A DNA stretch of 64,000 bases from Warburgia ugandensis (GCA_035236585.1 CP141134.1:23056414-23120413), one strand, 5' to 3'; shown: positions 20,064-33,121, numbered from the stretch's first letter. Made by a program: numbers and translations. The notes: a model not told the origin generated them from the sequence alone.

Positions 20064-23000
20064 CTAATGTTAATTACATAAAAAATGGAGCAGCCCGCTG
20101 GACAAAGCTCTTGCATGTGTGAGATCCAAGAACGGGGCAGACCGCAAGGGTCTATTAAATAAATTAACAAGGCATCAGGTCCACTTGAAATTTGATCTTG
20201 CAATGATGTACAACACGTGGAATGCTCATAGCCTGATACGGTCTTGTAGATCATTAGCCAATCAACAGATAGCTGCCTGGAAGCTGAGTACCCAAATCCC
20301 CGGAGGGAGAAAACAGACCAAAGAGGAAGACAAAGCCTGGTTTTGGGAGCTAGATTAATTAAAAGATAAGCTAATGGGGCAGGACAAGCACATGATCACA
20401 TGTATTTCCTGTCCTTATTTGCTTTGACAGTTAGCACGTATGTGAGGCAAAAGTCTCCTTTTAATACCTTCTCTAATCCGGCATCAGGTTTGAATAATCA
20501 TATTTTTTCTAAACCTAGTCTTTATTGAAGATTTAATCTAATGGGAGCTTCAGTTCCCACTGAGCTTTGTCACATGGGAATGAGGAAATTGCACGTGAGC
20601 ATGGGTCCCAATGCCTTAACTTAGTGCCCCACTCGTGTACAAGGAACCTAATGATTGTAGGGATCCCAAGTGGGGTATTTTTTCTCTATTTTTATTGGCT
20701 AAAGTAGTGAGAACTGTATGTGTTTCTGTACTACTCACATGACCGTTGGTGTCTCAAAAAGTTATCCGTATAACAATTGCTTTATTATAGCCAAAAACTA
20801 ATCATGTAGGATAAAAAACTAAAGTATCTAGGACTTAGGCTTTTAGCCGATGATTTGCATCCGTTAATACCCTTCTCGCTCCATTATTTACATTAGTTAA
20901 CACTCTTTTGTCAGGGTCAGCAAAACTACATGCATGGGACAACTTTTGGTGATAGAGTGCATATTAGGGACCCCCTGCCATCTTGGAAAAAAACTCTCAT
21001 TCACCACGCAGTCATAACTATTCAAACTGGTTAAAACTTCTATTGCGTTTGAACTTATTAATCCAGGCTCTTTCGGGTAGCTTTTTCGGATCTATACCAT
21101 TCATCTTATGGATCCCATCTTACCAGAGACATCATTCATTAGACAATTAAAAAACCTCTATTTCTATCCCTTTTTCCACAATGAACAGTTCCTGGTGTTT
21201 AAAACATCCAACGGAGAATATATTTTGGGCGCGGGTTAATCTAAGGCCCTGGTCCATACCAGCTTAGGGTTAGACAGGGCAAGAAAACTGTAGCCCGCAT
21301 CTACTCTAGGACAAAAAATTGATGTGTGCCGGGTGGATGAAGGATGGGGAGAAAAATCCAGGCAACAAGGGTCGGCACTGTGTAGTTATTTAAATACAAA
21401 AAATGCTTACGCTTTTATTTTCCTATAATCAAAAGGTGAAGTCATTTTTTTAAATTTATATTAGATATATAATGGGAAAAGCATTGTTAGAGAACTAATA
21501 ATTTGTTTGAACATGACATAACATTGAATGAAGTGTGGTAGTTGCTAAGCTGATATTACCACACCTCATTGGTAGTAATATCATACCCTGTTTTAAGGTT
21601 TTATGATAAAAGTGCACCAATTATCTACTTTTTTGAGTAATCAAACCATTCACCTTAAGTATCTTGCTATAGATGAGCCATGTCTTAAAGAGCATATATT
21701 TAAACAATCCGAACATTGAATCTTTTAGCTGTTTTAATACCATTAAATTTTCTATAACTTATTTTATACCTCAAAAAAGCAATTGTATAATCACCAAAAA
21801 AGGCAATTGTACAATTATCCAATATATGTGATTTTTGGGTTAGACATCATCTATTGTAAAAATCTAAGATGAATAGTTAAGATTATCATTAAAGTGAGCT
21901 CCTTAGATAAAAGTATGAGAAACTTTGGAAAAGGGTATGCCAATGATAAACTTTGAAAGAGGGGGTGTCGTTAGTACCAAAGGTGGGGGAATATCAGCTC
22001 CCAAGATTTTCTCTGTTCTGTTTTCCGTGCTAGACTCGTAATTCTATTTTTAGTAGGGCATTAGAGTTGAGAACCACTTGGGATGTTGTTTGACTAGGTA
22101 AAGAGTGTTGTTTGTTTGTTTTTTCATAATCCTTTGAATAAATTAGTAATAAGTTTTACTTCTATATTGCAAAAATTATTTAATACTACTATTACTCCTA
22201 AGTATGAATTGTGTAAATTGTAAGAAATTTGTATGCTTGCTTTCCATTTCTTTTTCAGGTATTTTGCAAATCACTTATTTGAAATCGCAGGTCTGTCCTT
22301 TTTGAAACTCAAAAAATACTTAGTTCATAAATGAATAATTTTATAGGTCTAGACCTTTTGACTCCAGGGCGGCCCCGTAACAGTTGATAAGGCCGGACGG
22401 GTCAAAATAAGTTTTTCAAAGCTTGCCCACTGAGGTTGCAAATTTCAGTGACCTGGGATAGAGCTGGGCATGATAAATAAACTCATGGGGAGGGTGGAAG
22501 CAGGTGAAAAATATGCCCCATTGCTCTCTCTCTCTCTCTGCTAAACGCCTGCGATTCCAACTTTCAGATATGGTTCCTTTCACTTTCATGGTCTTCCCCG
22601 GTACAAGTTAATTTATCTAGTACCAGAAAGGTGTGGTTCTTCATCCTCCAAAACATGTGGCCACCATTTTTACTTGCCTTAGATTGTTAGCAAGATCTGT
22701 GGCTTTCTCCATGTTCTTCAGATATCTTACAGCCAATATCACTGCATTATATCTTCCATCCAACGTCTATGTAGTAATTATTCATTTCGAAAGTAAAAAA
22801 AAATAAAATAAAATAAAATATAGTGAATTAAGTAAAATTGATCCGTCTAGGTCTGTAAAGGTATCGATTCATGATGAACACAACATGGTCAATCTCAACT
22901 AGACATTTGGTTCGACGGAAACATGTGCTCTTGGACTTATTATTAATTAAGAAATCGCCAAATTGTTCTTAGCAACTGCATGGGACTACACATGGTGCTA

Positions 23001-26000
23001 GTACTGAAATGAGTAGGACTTGCTCTCGTATTTCACAACAGCTCTATGAACACGATTTCTTTGTCTAAACTGCGAATATTTTGATGAATTGATGTAGAAT
23101 AAAGTGTTAACAAAATCGATACAAGGAACTCCACGAATGTTAATGGCAATCGAAACAAGAAAACTAATTGTTTATTGCGGTGCGTGGGATGCACTCGTGC
23201 GCGCGTGCTTTACTTAATTGCACCATTACAAACCTCTTAGGGACATTTGACTTTGTGATTACCAAAACTCATGAAAAAGGACCATTGCAACCAATATCTA
23301 ATATGCCATGTAATATTTATGATATAACGACAATGCCATTGTATGTCTGTTTTGAAAAGCTTGAGGGTTTTTGGACTCAGCCAAGTTGACTCGGATTCGC
23401 CTAAGTATGAACTTAAAATAACCGGAACCTCATAGAAAATGGCGAATCATTTGTTGCCTCTTTACAGTCCAATTCGGATATCGAATTAAACTTAAACCAT
23501 TAAACTATGAGGAGATCGTCTAGTCTAGATAAGAAAAAGATGGTTTTGGATCTCCTAGGCAATTATCGTCAGAACTGCCAGGTCTATTTGGCATAGGGAG
23601 TAATCCATCGATTAAGTCATTAGTGGATTATATGTATTTTTCCCTTGTTATCATTTTTTTAGTACAAATCGAGGAATTACTGAGGAAACCACTCTAAATA
23701 TCCCATAATGGATGGAGGCTAAGGTGAAGTACTGAGGAAACCTCTTTAAATATCCCCTAATGGATGGAGGCTAAGGTGCGGGAATCGAATCTGTAACATT
23801 ATAGCGTCAACTGGAGAGAAGCCTCTTTTGGCCAAACCACTAGGCTTTTTAGCATTTTTCTTTTGTTATTTGCAGCCTTAAGACAAAGATAAAATTCTCT
23901 AACAGCAGATAACCCAATCTTTTAGGTATATCTTATCTAATTTTAAATAAAGTTTTCCATGTTTGGGGAGCCATTTAACAGATGATAAGAAGATTATTTA
24001 TGGATAAGTTTGTTCAAGGTTTGTTGTCTCGTTGCAAACAATCCGCTCGTGGTTGTTATATGCTATCAACTACTTCAGACAAATAGAAATAGGGTATGTT
24101 TAGCCATTTAACAATCCGTGGAGTTAGTATCATCCACCCTACAGGCAAATGACAATCCCTTACATGCAGAGGTTGGTCCCACTTTTTGCATAATCAACAG
24201 CCAAATATTCTGCTTTATCCAATTGGTGAATGACATTAGCATTATCCTTTTGTAGAAGATAACTCTACTAGTATAATATTGAGTTCTAAAATGTTGTAAC
24301 TATGGTAGCCACCCAAGCACAAAGTAGAAGTACTCTTTAGCGACGATGAGTGCAAGTGAAGCCAAATTATTACTGCTTGAAACGCTTCATCTCCTGGGCA
24401 CCACTTGCTCCAGAACTCTCATCTATCAGACAATCCTAACCCTCTGATAGGAGCTTTTGGACGGCTGGGACAGTCCAATTGATGCCCTATCAAGGACAGG
24501 CCCAGGAGATGGATGAAACTTCCCTCAGGTATATATGACTATCCTTTTATGGAAATTATCTACTTTTAAAGAAAAGTATCTTTGAGCTTTCTAAACCCAA
24601 AAAGGAGCACTTATGCGAATCCTACTAAACAAAAGCGATGCAAAAGACGAGATTCTCTTGCTGTTCTTGAGAGATAAGAACTGGTCGACTGACTCGAAGG
24701 ACCACCCCGAATAATGCCCTTTACTACTACAATTCGTTGCATAATGTGTTTGAAACCTATCACAAGCCTTACAGAGGTTGGACCACACATCTTGAATCAC
24801 AACAATCATATGGTTCCCTTAGTTTTCCAAGCAGTGACCACTGGTAGGTGGTCTAAAAAATAAGGTTTGGAGTTCATATTTTACCGGCAAAAGACTATTG
24901 TAACGTTGAACGTGTATAGCCGATATAAGTTTATTGACACTGGCCTATGTATGATGGCGACTGCCTTTGATCATCGTTAGAAATGGTAACGCCACCTTAC
25001 TAATGACAAATGCGCCTTACCAATAGGATTGTAAGAGTCATCACTCACCAGTCTGTGACTTTACACATGTATCCCGATTGGAGTATCGACCAGACTGCCC
25101 TGTGGATGGGAGTGATAAATCAAGGATTACGAAATTCATTGAAATTAAACATCCACAGTCTTTGTTGCCACGTTCCAAACTAAAAATTTCCAATATGGGC
25201 CTTGTATCTTATATGTTCGAGTGAATGTGAAGTTACCAAATGAAATGCATTTTCAAGAATTTGTAATTTATGGTATATTTCTTGTATGTCACGTAATCAT
25301 TAAACAACTCTTTAAAATAGATAATTTACCATTAACTTAACTTCCTAGTCTAGTGATAACATAGCTTAACTACCGCTTCCATGGGCTCTTGCTATGTATT
25401 TCTAAGAATATACAAGTATATGTCATAAATATACTTGCTGTAAACAGAAAATCATTCTAGGACAGCAATTAAATCAGCTCTTAATAACGTGACGTTTGCT
25501 GGGTCGAATATAGACCATGTTTCATAACTGTTGTGTATCATGCGTAAGTACCAGAGTACAAACTACTATGCGGCCATAGTTTCAACCTATCAAAAACACC
25601 ATATACATGCAAATTAATGTGCGACATGGCATGGAGATGGTGATGACTATGAACCATGGTGTGGTTCACGTGAATCATGTAACACAGCTCTAATCCGGTC
25701 CCTACCTAGCTCTAAAGCCCAATGATACAAGTGGCTGTTTAATTTGTACCACACTTATTTCCTATTTTTTTAGCAGGCCCATACATTCTTTTATTCAGTA
25801 TGTAGAGTGGAATGCTAAAATCGAAGCGCTTGTAAGTCTTTTGTATCAAAGCATTCTTACTTTTTGCTTAATGGGTCAATTTATAGATGATCTACCTACT
25901 TTAACTTTAGATGTCTCCTAATAATAAAAAATCATACAGATTAACATATTATAAGATTGTGGTTAAAAAGTTTCTAGTTCATGAAAAGTGATTACATTAT

Positions 26001-26200
26001 ACATTAAAAATTATTCAATTTACATGATTTTTGTATCAAGAGACATTTAAAACTAAATAAATTAATGAATTAAATAAATTATTTACAGATAGATCTATTT
26101 TGAAAAAATAAAGCACTTTGATTTAACATTCTTTCTGTATATTTAGATATTTAGAAGAGAATATATTTCCATTGCACGCGACTCACCGGTACAGGAAGGC
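20064..26200. other. Long intergenic region, no gene recognised
   Basis: Six kilobases with no convincing coding region on either strand; open frames are all under about 90 codons and lack recognisable motifs. Small items: a (TC)n tract near 22510-22530, an AAAAT-type repeat near 22796-22820 and a two-copy tandem repeat at 23678-23781. Probably old, unrecognisable transposon DNA and spacer. Confidence 0.5.
23678..23781. repeat. Two-copy 52-base tandem repeat
   Basis: 23678-23729 and 23730-23781 are near-identical (start tactgaggaaacc, end ggaggctaaggtg), with only a few differences. No coding context. Confidence 0.9.
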
Positions 26201-26838
26201 AATTTACGGGAACTGAATCACGTGCGAACGGAGTACATGACGGGACGTTTTCTTCATTTTAAGATGTTGTCATAAGTATTTCAGCATCCGGAGAAGAATG
26301 CGTCTTGGTAATATGAAACATTTTCCAGGGTATTTAGGGGAATTCCAAAAGCCTACAAAAAGATAATCATTCCAGTTCCAAAAACCAGTGCATCCACGAT
26401 GTGATGGAGGTTGTAGTGCCCAATGATTTTCGGGCGTTCGTTGTCTACGCATAACCCAACAATATGACAAGGACCGTCCACGTCATCTCATTCCAGCCAT
26501 CAATTGCTGACGCGGTGAAATCTAATTGCTTGAAACGTCATCTCGGCCACTGTTGCCACCAGAAAAGCCGACTGCGCACGAGGAGCACGAGCGAATAAGG
26601 CGTGTTTTGCGCGAAAAGAGGGATGATGTCACGTGATACACACGCTGCACAATCAATCATCCAACGACAGATGGAGAGAGCCCTCGCGCTCTCTCTCCTT
26701 CAGTCGTTCCTATTCAATCGTTTTCCTTAACTGAGACTAGTTCCCGAAAGACTAACCACGGTTAAAACACTCAGACTCTCCTCTTTGGTTAGGGTTTTCC
26801 TTTAAATCTATATATAGACAATTCCGGCGTCCGTTTTC
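26201..26838 (+). promoter_or_regulatory. Promoter region of the HD-Zip II gene
   Basis: A TATA box TATATATAG is at 26809-26817, so transcription probably starts near 26840. A palindromic G-box TCACGTGA lies at 26629-26636 and another CACGTG at 26219-26224; G-boxes bind bZIP and bHLH factors, including light-signalling PIFs. At 26421-26429 CAATGATTT is one base from the HD-Zip II site CAATNATTG, which could allow autoregulation. A CT/GA-rich stretch (about 26670-26700) lies between. These are sequence matches only. Confidence 0.6.
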
Positions 26839-27432
26839 GTTGGTAAAGCCTGTGTCACCGACTGATTCACTCTTGTTTTCCGACAAAATCTTCCCTTTCC
26901 AGATCAGTATCTGGCACTTTCCATTCCGTAATCAGAGTATTTACCAGAGGTTTCCTGTTGTTTCAATGACATTTGATCCTGAGAGCCTCGTTTTGGGCCT
27001 GAAATTTGGTGGTTTTCACACAGGAGTTTTTTCTCTTACGGCGGGAATAAGGTCCTTGTGCATGCAGTAGTTTGGCTAAGAAATATAGTTCCGGAGTTCG
27101 AAAGTGCAAAGAGAGATGATTTCTGCTGGCGAAAATTAAGAAGAGGAATGGTTCGGTAGAGATTCTCTGCGATGCGGCGAAATATGGATTATCTTCGACC
27201 GATTCCCGGCAGTTTTCTCAAGATTTAGTTACAATTTGTGTTTCGCGTTGCTGCTACGGAGAGGTTTTTATATTCTTTGGTTTCCTGTTTTCTCCACTGG
27301 TTTCAGTGGATTTCCGGGGATTTTACTGGAGTTTCACATTTTTTCCCTTGAGAATCCGGTAGTCTTCGACTAACTGAGCATTATTTCAGGCGAAAATCTG
27401 TCGATCGCCCCTCCAATCGGTTAGTATAAAAG
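26839..27432 (+). promoter_or_regulatory. Long 5' leader with upstream ORFs
   Basis: About 590 bases between the predicted start site and the HD-Zip II ATG. They contain at least four upstream ATG frames that close before the main start: 26966-27070 (34 codons), 27116-27139 (7), 27148-27159 (3) and 27172-27228 (18). If not spliced out, they should lower translation of the main frame. An intron inside the leader cannot be ruled out. Confidence 0.55.
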
Positions 27433-29332
27433 ATGGATGGAGAGGATCTCAGGTTAAGCTTGAGTTTAGGCACTTCGACGAATCCGTTGCCATTTTCTTA
27501 CCACAGAGATCCATCATCTGCTGGTACGATATCTAGAAGTCTTAACTTTGTCATTTGTTTCTTCTTTTGCAGAGTTGAGAGATTATTTTCAAATAAAATC
27601 TGATTTCACGCTTGAAAGATCATTCTCTTTAAGATTTCCTTTCTCATTTGCAGAGGGAGAGATAATGCCGAAAGGCATTGATGTGAATCGGATACCGAAT
27701 ACGAGCACAGATCACGAAGAAAATGCATCACAGCGTGGTGGAGTCGCAGGGGGAAAGAGGCAGGGTTTAGATAAAGAGGAAAACGAGGTATCGGGTTGTA
27801 GAACTGTGAGTGACGAAGAAGAAGGTGAAAATACGAGGAAAAAGCTCCGATTATCGAAAGAGCAATCGGCTGTTCTTGAAGAAAGCTTCAAAGAGCACAC
27901 CACGCTCAATCCTGTAAGCATTTATTCCTCTTCATGATATCAGTTTCAGTCTTTAGAACGTAGGGATCAGACATGCAATAGTTTGAGAGGCATCCATTGG
28001 GGAGAAGAAAGTGGGAAGTTGAATGACGAAAGCGTCCTTTCCAAATCTGTTCAGAGAATTGATGTTGACGTGGCATCCACATCCGTTAGATGAGGATAAA
28101 TGGTCTTGATTACCGCATGTAGCCACGTGTACTGTGGTGATTTGGGCAACCTTCAACTTCACAGGTTTATTGGGCCACGGAAATAACGAGTGGCCTTCCC
28201 TCCTATGTCCACCGTTATCTGTTAAGAAAAGTTCACATGGGCCATCATGCGATGTCACATGAATCAAAGGAATCTGACATTTCTACCAGTTGCTTAGTAT
28301 CGTGCAACTGATATCTCAATGTGCTCCATGTACTGTGGGACCGCGGAAACGAATACCATCTAGATGACCAATTTTGTGCCATGTTATATGTTCAAGATTC
28401 GATCTAGTTCTCACTTTATCATGGTGTCCTCTATCATCATTGTACTTGGTCACACAATCACATCGGTAGTGCCTGGAGCCCATCAAAGGATGGATCCTCC
28501 CCTAATTGAGAATAGTTATGACCAAAAGATCGAATTTACTGATTGCCATGGAGTCAAAGAACTGCCAATTAACTATCTAAAATTAGCAGGTAAAAACTGT
28601 CTTGTCCTCACATTTTTACATTTTTATGTGGCTCAGAAGCAGAAGCTTGCACTGGCAAAGCAGTTGAATCTCCGGCCTCGGCAGGTTGAGGTTTGGTTCC
28701 AGAACAGGCGAGCAAGGTGAGCAATCAAAGTTTTAATCTCAATACTGTTTCAGTTTTATTGTTTTATTGTTTCAGTCACTTCTTTTTCTTTCGCTTGCCA
28801 TTTCCAATCTTCAGCAAAATTACGGGGCATCAGTGCTGCTTGGACGGAATGAACTGACCTGAGATGAGACTAGATGAGTTTGGCCATATCACTATTACCA
28901 GTGCTTGAGCTGGGTTAAAATGAAGTAATATCTTCTCATCTCAGTGTTAATGACGCTTAAGATGTTTGTGGGGTCATCTCAAGCAAGCTCACTCTATCAC
29001 AAGCATAACTAACACCATGTTAATTACTTGTGTTTCTATTTTACACATTCTTTTCTAGTAGGCTTGACCTTCTTGTCTTATCTACTTGAATTAGGACGAA
29101 ACTGAAGCAGACTGAAGTAGACTGCGAGTTTCTGAAGCGTTGCTGTGAAAGTCTGAGGGAGGAAAACCGAAGACTTCATAGGGAGTTGTTAGAACTGAGG
29201 GCATTGAAACGGACATCCCATTTCTTCATGCAAGTTCCTGCAACTACCCTTACCATGTGTCCCTCGTGCGAGAGAGTTGAAATGCCGGAAAACCCATCAC
29301 AACTTCCCTTCCGGAAGGAAATCCGGTCATAA
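27433..29332 (+). CDS. HD-Zip class II transcription factor, four exons, 222 aa
   Basis: Exons 27433-27523, 27654-27913, 28637-28716 and 29095-29332 join in phase, all with GT-AG borders. Residues 6-12 are an EAR repression motif (LRLSLSL). The homeodomain spans about 91-149, with recognition helix [11 protein letters not shown]. The adjoining leucine zipper has Leu at 157, 164, 171 and 178. CPSCE at 199-203 is the redox-sensing signature of class II, which sets it apart from classes I, III and IV. Introns fall inside the homeodomain as is usual for the family. The protein is nuclear, binds CAATNATTG-type sites as a dimer and normally represses, with roles in shade response, auxin and organ polarity. 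It is shorter than most family members because both tails are brief. An alternative in-frame acceptor at 27573 would add 27 residues after residue 30, but leaves a 49-base intron, which is short for plants. Confidence 0.93.
27914..28636 (+). other. HD-Zip II intron 2
   Basis: 723-base intron, donor GTAAGC, acceptor GCTCAG, phase 0, between the Asn-Pro and Lys-Gln of the homeodomain. The open frames inside (27953-28267 minus, 28364-28635 plus) have no recognisable content; the latter only runs into exon 3 by chance. Confidence 0.85.
28717..29094 (+). other. HD-Zip II intron 3
   Basis: 378-base intron, donor GTGAGC, acceptor TTAG, splitting the Arg codon that follows the RRA of the recognition helix. 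No other feature seen. Confidence 0.85.
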
Positions 29333-31001
29333 ATCATCCAATTTCCGGCTACATTGATCTTGATTACTTCCTTACAATTTTTTGGTTTATCTACTCGCCC
29401 TCCTCAAAGAAGAGATGATACGCCCGAGTGAAAGACCTAAAAACCAAAAAGGCCAGAAAAGGAATTTTTTAAAAAGTTTAGTACGGATTCACTGACACGT
29501 GCGTGATGTTATTTCATGGTTCATTTACTTGGTTACATTCATATATTTCGTGGGTACGTACGTGGCATATGGAAACACCACCGATATACATTGTGTAGCA
29601 GGCAACATAGTACATACAACCACCCATAAGGAGGGCCCCGATCTAAAGACAATGCAAATTGGGCATAGCAATCGACGAATTATCTCCCGGTAACTGTGTA
29701 ACCTCTTTTGCATTCCTTGTCTCTATATCGAAGCACCATGCGTGCGGACTGTGAGCCTTGTTGTCACTCTAAGCAAAACTTTTGTTTGGCGAAATCAATA
29801 TCTTATAACTCTACTCTTTTGGAGGGATGCCAATGAATCAGGATGGGCCATATTTTTTGCCAACACTCATCCTAATTCTTTACTCTTGCCATTGACCTCA
29901 CCTTAGCCTACTCGGATCAAAGAATTTTTTATCTTGCCTAACTCAGGTTAAGAATTTTCTAACCTTAGCTCTGCCTCTGTGGATCATTTAGGTCATGTCC
30001 CCTAACTGAACTAGCTTACTACAACATTGATAAACATTTTCCAAGCCTACACCATAATGTACTTCTACAACATTTAAAAATAATTTCCAAACCTACAAAT
30101 GTAGTGTAATTTTTCATAAAGGCTTCGGAGTTTTGACTAATTCCTTATTATTGTAGAGTAAAAAGTACCATAATGTCTTTATGTTTGTCCTTTAAAAAAA
30201 AATTATATGAGAATAATTTTGTGATTCAAAATAAACTATATAAGTTGCTTGGATACCCTAGATTTTCACCATGGACCCTATGCTAAGCCTAGTCCTACTC
30301 GACTCATAGAATTTTTGGCCTGTCCTGCTTGGGTCATGTCCCTAACTTGACCCTTAGGGGTCATTAGGGTTGAAGCCCCTTAATTGATCCAATCCATCAC
30401 CATCCCTACTCTCTTGTTTACCATAGGAGTTCGTCCTTAGCGGTTTCTGATGTGCAAGTCATAAAACCATTAAAAGGAGCATTTCACCATACAAGGGGTA
30501 GGCTGTCAATTGTTCATGTCATATTTCACCAAGAACTGAAACTAAATTGTTTTCATTTCACTAAGTGATGTTTATCTTTAAAAACTAACCATTACAAATA
30601 TACAAGAGTGATTGTACAAAGGCAAGTCAAAAGGGAAGTTGAACCATTAGGATAGAATGAATTTCCTAACGAATTAAAAAAAAATACTTTGTAGTTAAAA
30701 GTTAAACAAAACTAAACTTAGAATAAAAGCAAATTAAACAAAAACTAAGATGATGGAGAGTAGCTTAGGAATTGTTAATTGATTGAAAAAATAATTCTTA
30801 TTTCTATCATGTGTATGACTTAGAATCATTCTTGGATACAATCTAGAACATCTCTAAAGAAGGAGTAACTAAATGTATGGCATAAACTATTTTGATCAAC
30901 ATGAATTATCTACAAGCTATAGGCATGACACATTCAATCTTAACATATTCCATTCAAAAGACCATTCACTCACACATAAAAACTATTCTGTGAACATTAA
31001 T
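29333..31001. other. 3' flank of HD-Zip II gene and intergenic DNA
   Basis: No clear AATAAA follows the stop codon. The remainder is AT-rich with no gene, RNA gene or element end I can identify. Confidence 0.5.
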
Positions 31002-33116
31002 TGTGATGACTTGGGTTCTTACATGACTTAATTTGAATTATTTCAACATTGGGGATCCCTAATTTGAAAATTCTCTTTTAAAAACCAAATGATTGATTTT
31101 TTTTTTAAAGTCATATATATATATATATATTTAAATATTGAGCTTTAAAATCATCGTTGCATCTCATAATGAAAAACTTAATCATAAAATAGAGTTAACC
31201 AAGTGAAATATACTTAACAAAAAGATCATCGTAATAAGTGTCTATCATAACTAGATTACATAGACAATCATAGGATACAAGTTCTACACTGAAGTGGCCA
31301 TATATACATAGTCAACAAAATAAATAATAACTTAAACCCCTAAAAGAAGGTTTTAATCTTGCATTCCCATGTTGGTCCATCCTTGCCAAGTTGTTCTACC
31401 TTCCTATTTTGCTTTCCCCTTCTTATTTGTGGATTGCATGGTATGACTATACAAATATACTCAGCGACTAGTTAAAGAACTATGAATAAAAATTGCGGCA
31501 TATGTCACATCCATACATCAACATGTAATTGAAATCTTTGTGCTTTTGTTTCATAAGCTAGACTAACATCTCATTAGCCTCCAATCATGCAATATGCATC
31601 CATCTCACACATTAACAAGCACACATCATGTATCATGTCATCATCTCAATTAATTTAAAAGAAATCAAGCTACATTAAAGCTATGCAAAATGCATAAAAT
31701 GATAATAAATTGTTAACATACTAAAATCATATATTAACACAAGATCAGGCAAATCCATGTCAAATCAGGTATGAGTACTCATTATAGACAAATAGGTTCA
31801 ACTAGAACCAACTTCTATTCTAAAAACATGAACAAATGAGATTCCATTATGCTCATTGACTTGCTAATCAAGAATAAGTTAGGTGCTTGTTGATACTCGA
31901 GAGAGACTTACCACTGCATCCTCATGGGGACTATGAATATTTATGGGTAGGGCACTTGTACTTGAAATAGCACTTTAATGGGCGAGGATATCTAATATAT
32001 AGGATAGATATAAAGTTAATTTTGGAGACGAGAGGCCAACTGTTATCTCCTATCATAGCTCCAACCATGCACATCCTCCTATGCATATCTAAAACATAAA
32101 ATCTTAGGATATTTCAAGTCGAAGGCACTGATTAGAAGAAGCGAGTCTATCCAAGTTGAAAACTCTAAAAGGGAAAGGCGAAGGCCAAAAAGGATGTGGA
32201 TAAAAATGGTGAGAAAACAATGACACTTGATAGAGGAGAATGGAGGAATAAGATTCTTATAGCTAACCCCTAATCTAGATAAGACTTTGATGATGATGAT
32301 GATGATGATTTCACTACCCGACTTGACATGAAAGTTGATTTGAGATCACCTTAATGTTTCGATCGGATGATCAAAAGCAATTGGGTAGTCATACGTGAAC
32401 AATATTAAAAAATAGAAAGAAAATGTCATGAAAAGTAGGGTAAAGTTGCACCTCTAAAAGTTCAAAATGAATGAAGTTATTTGAAGAAAAACTAGATAAT
32501 TGGTTGATTTGATTTTGAAAATACACTCCACTTTGGTCAAGACAGTAAATAGGGGTATTTTGGTTATTTCAAGTCATAAACAGTGTTTTTCATCCCAAAA
32601 TCATGTTCAAATAGTTTCCTTTTCAATTGAATCTCAAATCAGACATTTCCATAAATGATCAAACTAGATGGACACAAATTTCAATTAGTTCAACAGGATT
32701 CACCATTCCAAATTGGAGTTTTAAAATAAAATAGTCCTTCTTTAGAAGTAATAGAGTATCATCTTTTCAATGCTCAAATATTCTACTTTTTTTAAGGAAC
32801 TTTATGGTCTAGTCTAGAATATATGAGCCACTCACTTAAATTTAAAAAAGAAAAGGTTAAACCTTATAATTTAAAAAGGTAACAGTGATCGTCCAATGCA
32901 ATTCAAAGGCTTAAAGATCCACACTTGCCACATGCTTACATTCAACAAGAAACATGAATTACTAATGTATAAATCATAAATTCACTGTCAAGAATAGAAA
33001 ATTTGCAACACACTTGAAAGAGTAAGATGTAGCAAACCTCTTCTCACAAAATTAGGAGCTAACATGGGTATAATTGACCTCAAAATCAATATTCCCTAAT
33101 GAGAGAATATGTTCAT
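31002..33116 (-). repeat. Gypsy LTR-like block (probable 3' LTR)
   Basis: Begins TGTGATGACTTGGG. Bases 31002 to about 31760 match 42181 to about 42995. It contains a LINE 3' fragment at 32126-32309 and ends at or before the insertion of Athila-like element 2. The exact LTR end could not be fixed. Confidence 0.5.
32126..32309 (+). mobile_element. RTE LINE 3'-end fragment with (GAT)n tail
   Basis: Matches the 3' end of the LINE at 56480-56690: coding tail with the GRPKRMW block (here RRPKRMW), the conserved untranslated stretch aggaataagattc, and a terminal (TGA)n run at 32289-32309. It is a typical 5'-truncated insertion of an RTE-clade element, whose 3' ends are simple repeats rather than poly(A). 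Confidence 0.8.
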
Positions 33117-33121
33117 TCAAC
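33117..33121. repeat. Target-site duplication TCAAC, left copy, of Athila-like element 2
   Basis: TCAAC lies directly before the left LTR; identical TCAAC at 41201-41205 directly follows the right LTR. Confidence 0.92.

Noticed and set aside
19756-20068. Second copia LTR as a solo LTR with duplication cttat/ctaat
   Set aside because: The match is only four of five, and a good primer-binding site lies directly beside the LTR, which means internal element DNA follows. A truncated element fits better.
19985-20254. 89-codon minus-strand frame with several cysteines
   Set aside because: It overlaps the end of the copia LTR and has no recognisable domain.
23168-24809. Short frames at 23168-23389 and 24591-24809
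   Set aside because: Under 75 codons, no recognisable motif, no promoter or splice context.
26840-27070. 76-codon frame upstream of the HD-Zip II gene
   Set aside because: It opens at TTG, not ATG, within the leader. Only the part from the ATG at 26966 is kept, as an upstream ORF.
27548-27937. 129-codon frame read as a separate gene
   Set aside because: It is exon 2 of the HD-Zip II gene extended into both introns; the splice borders at 27654 and 27913 and the homeodomain continuing in exon 3 show this.
27712-28267. Minus-strand frames opposite HD-Zip II exon 2 and intron 2
   Set aside because: Shadows of the coding strand or chance intron frames without motifs.
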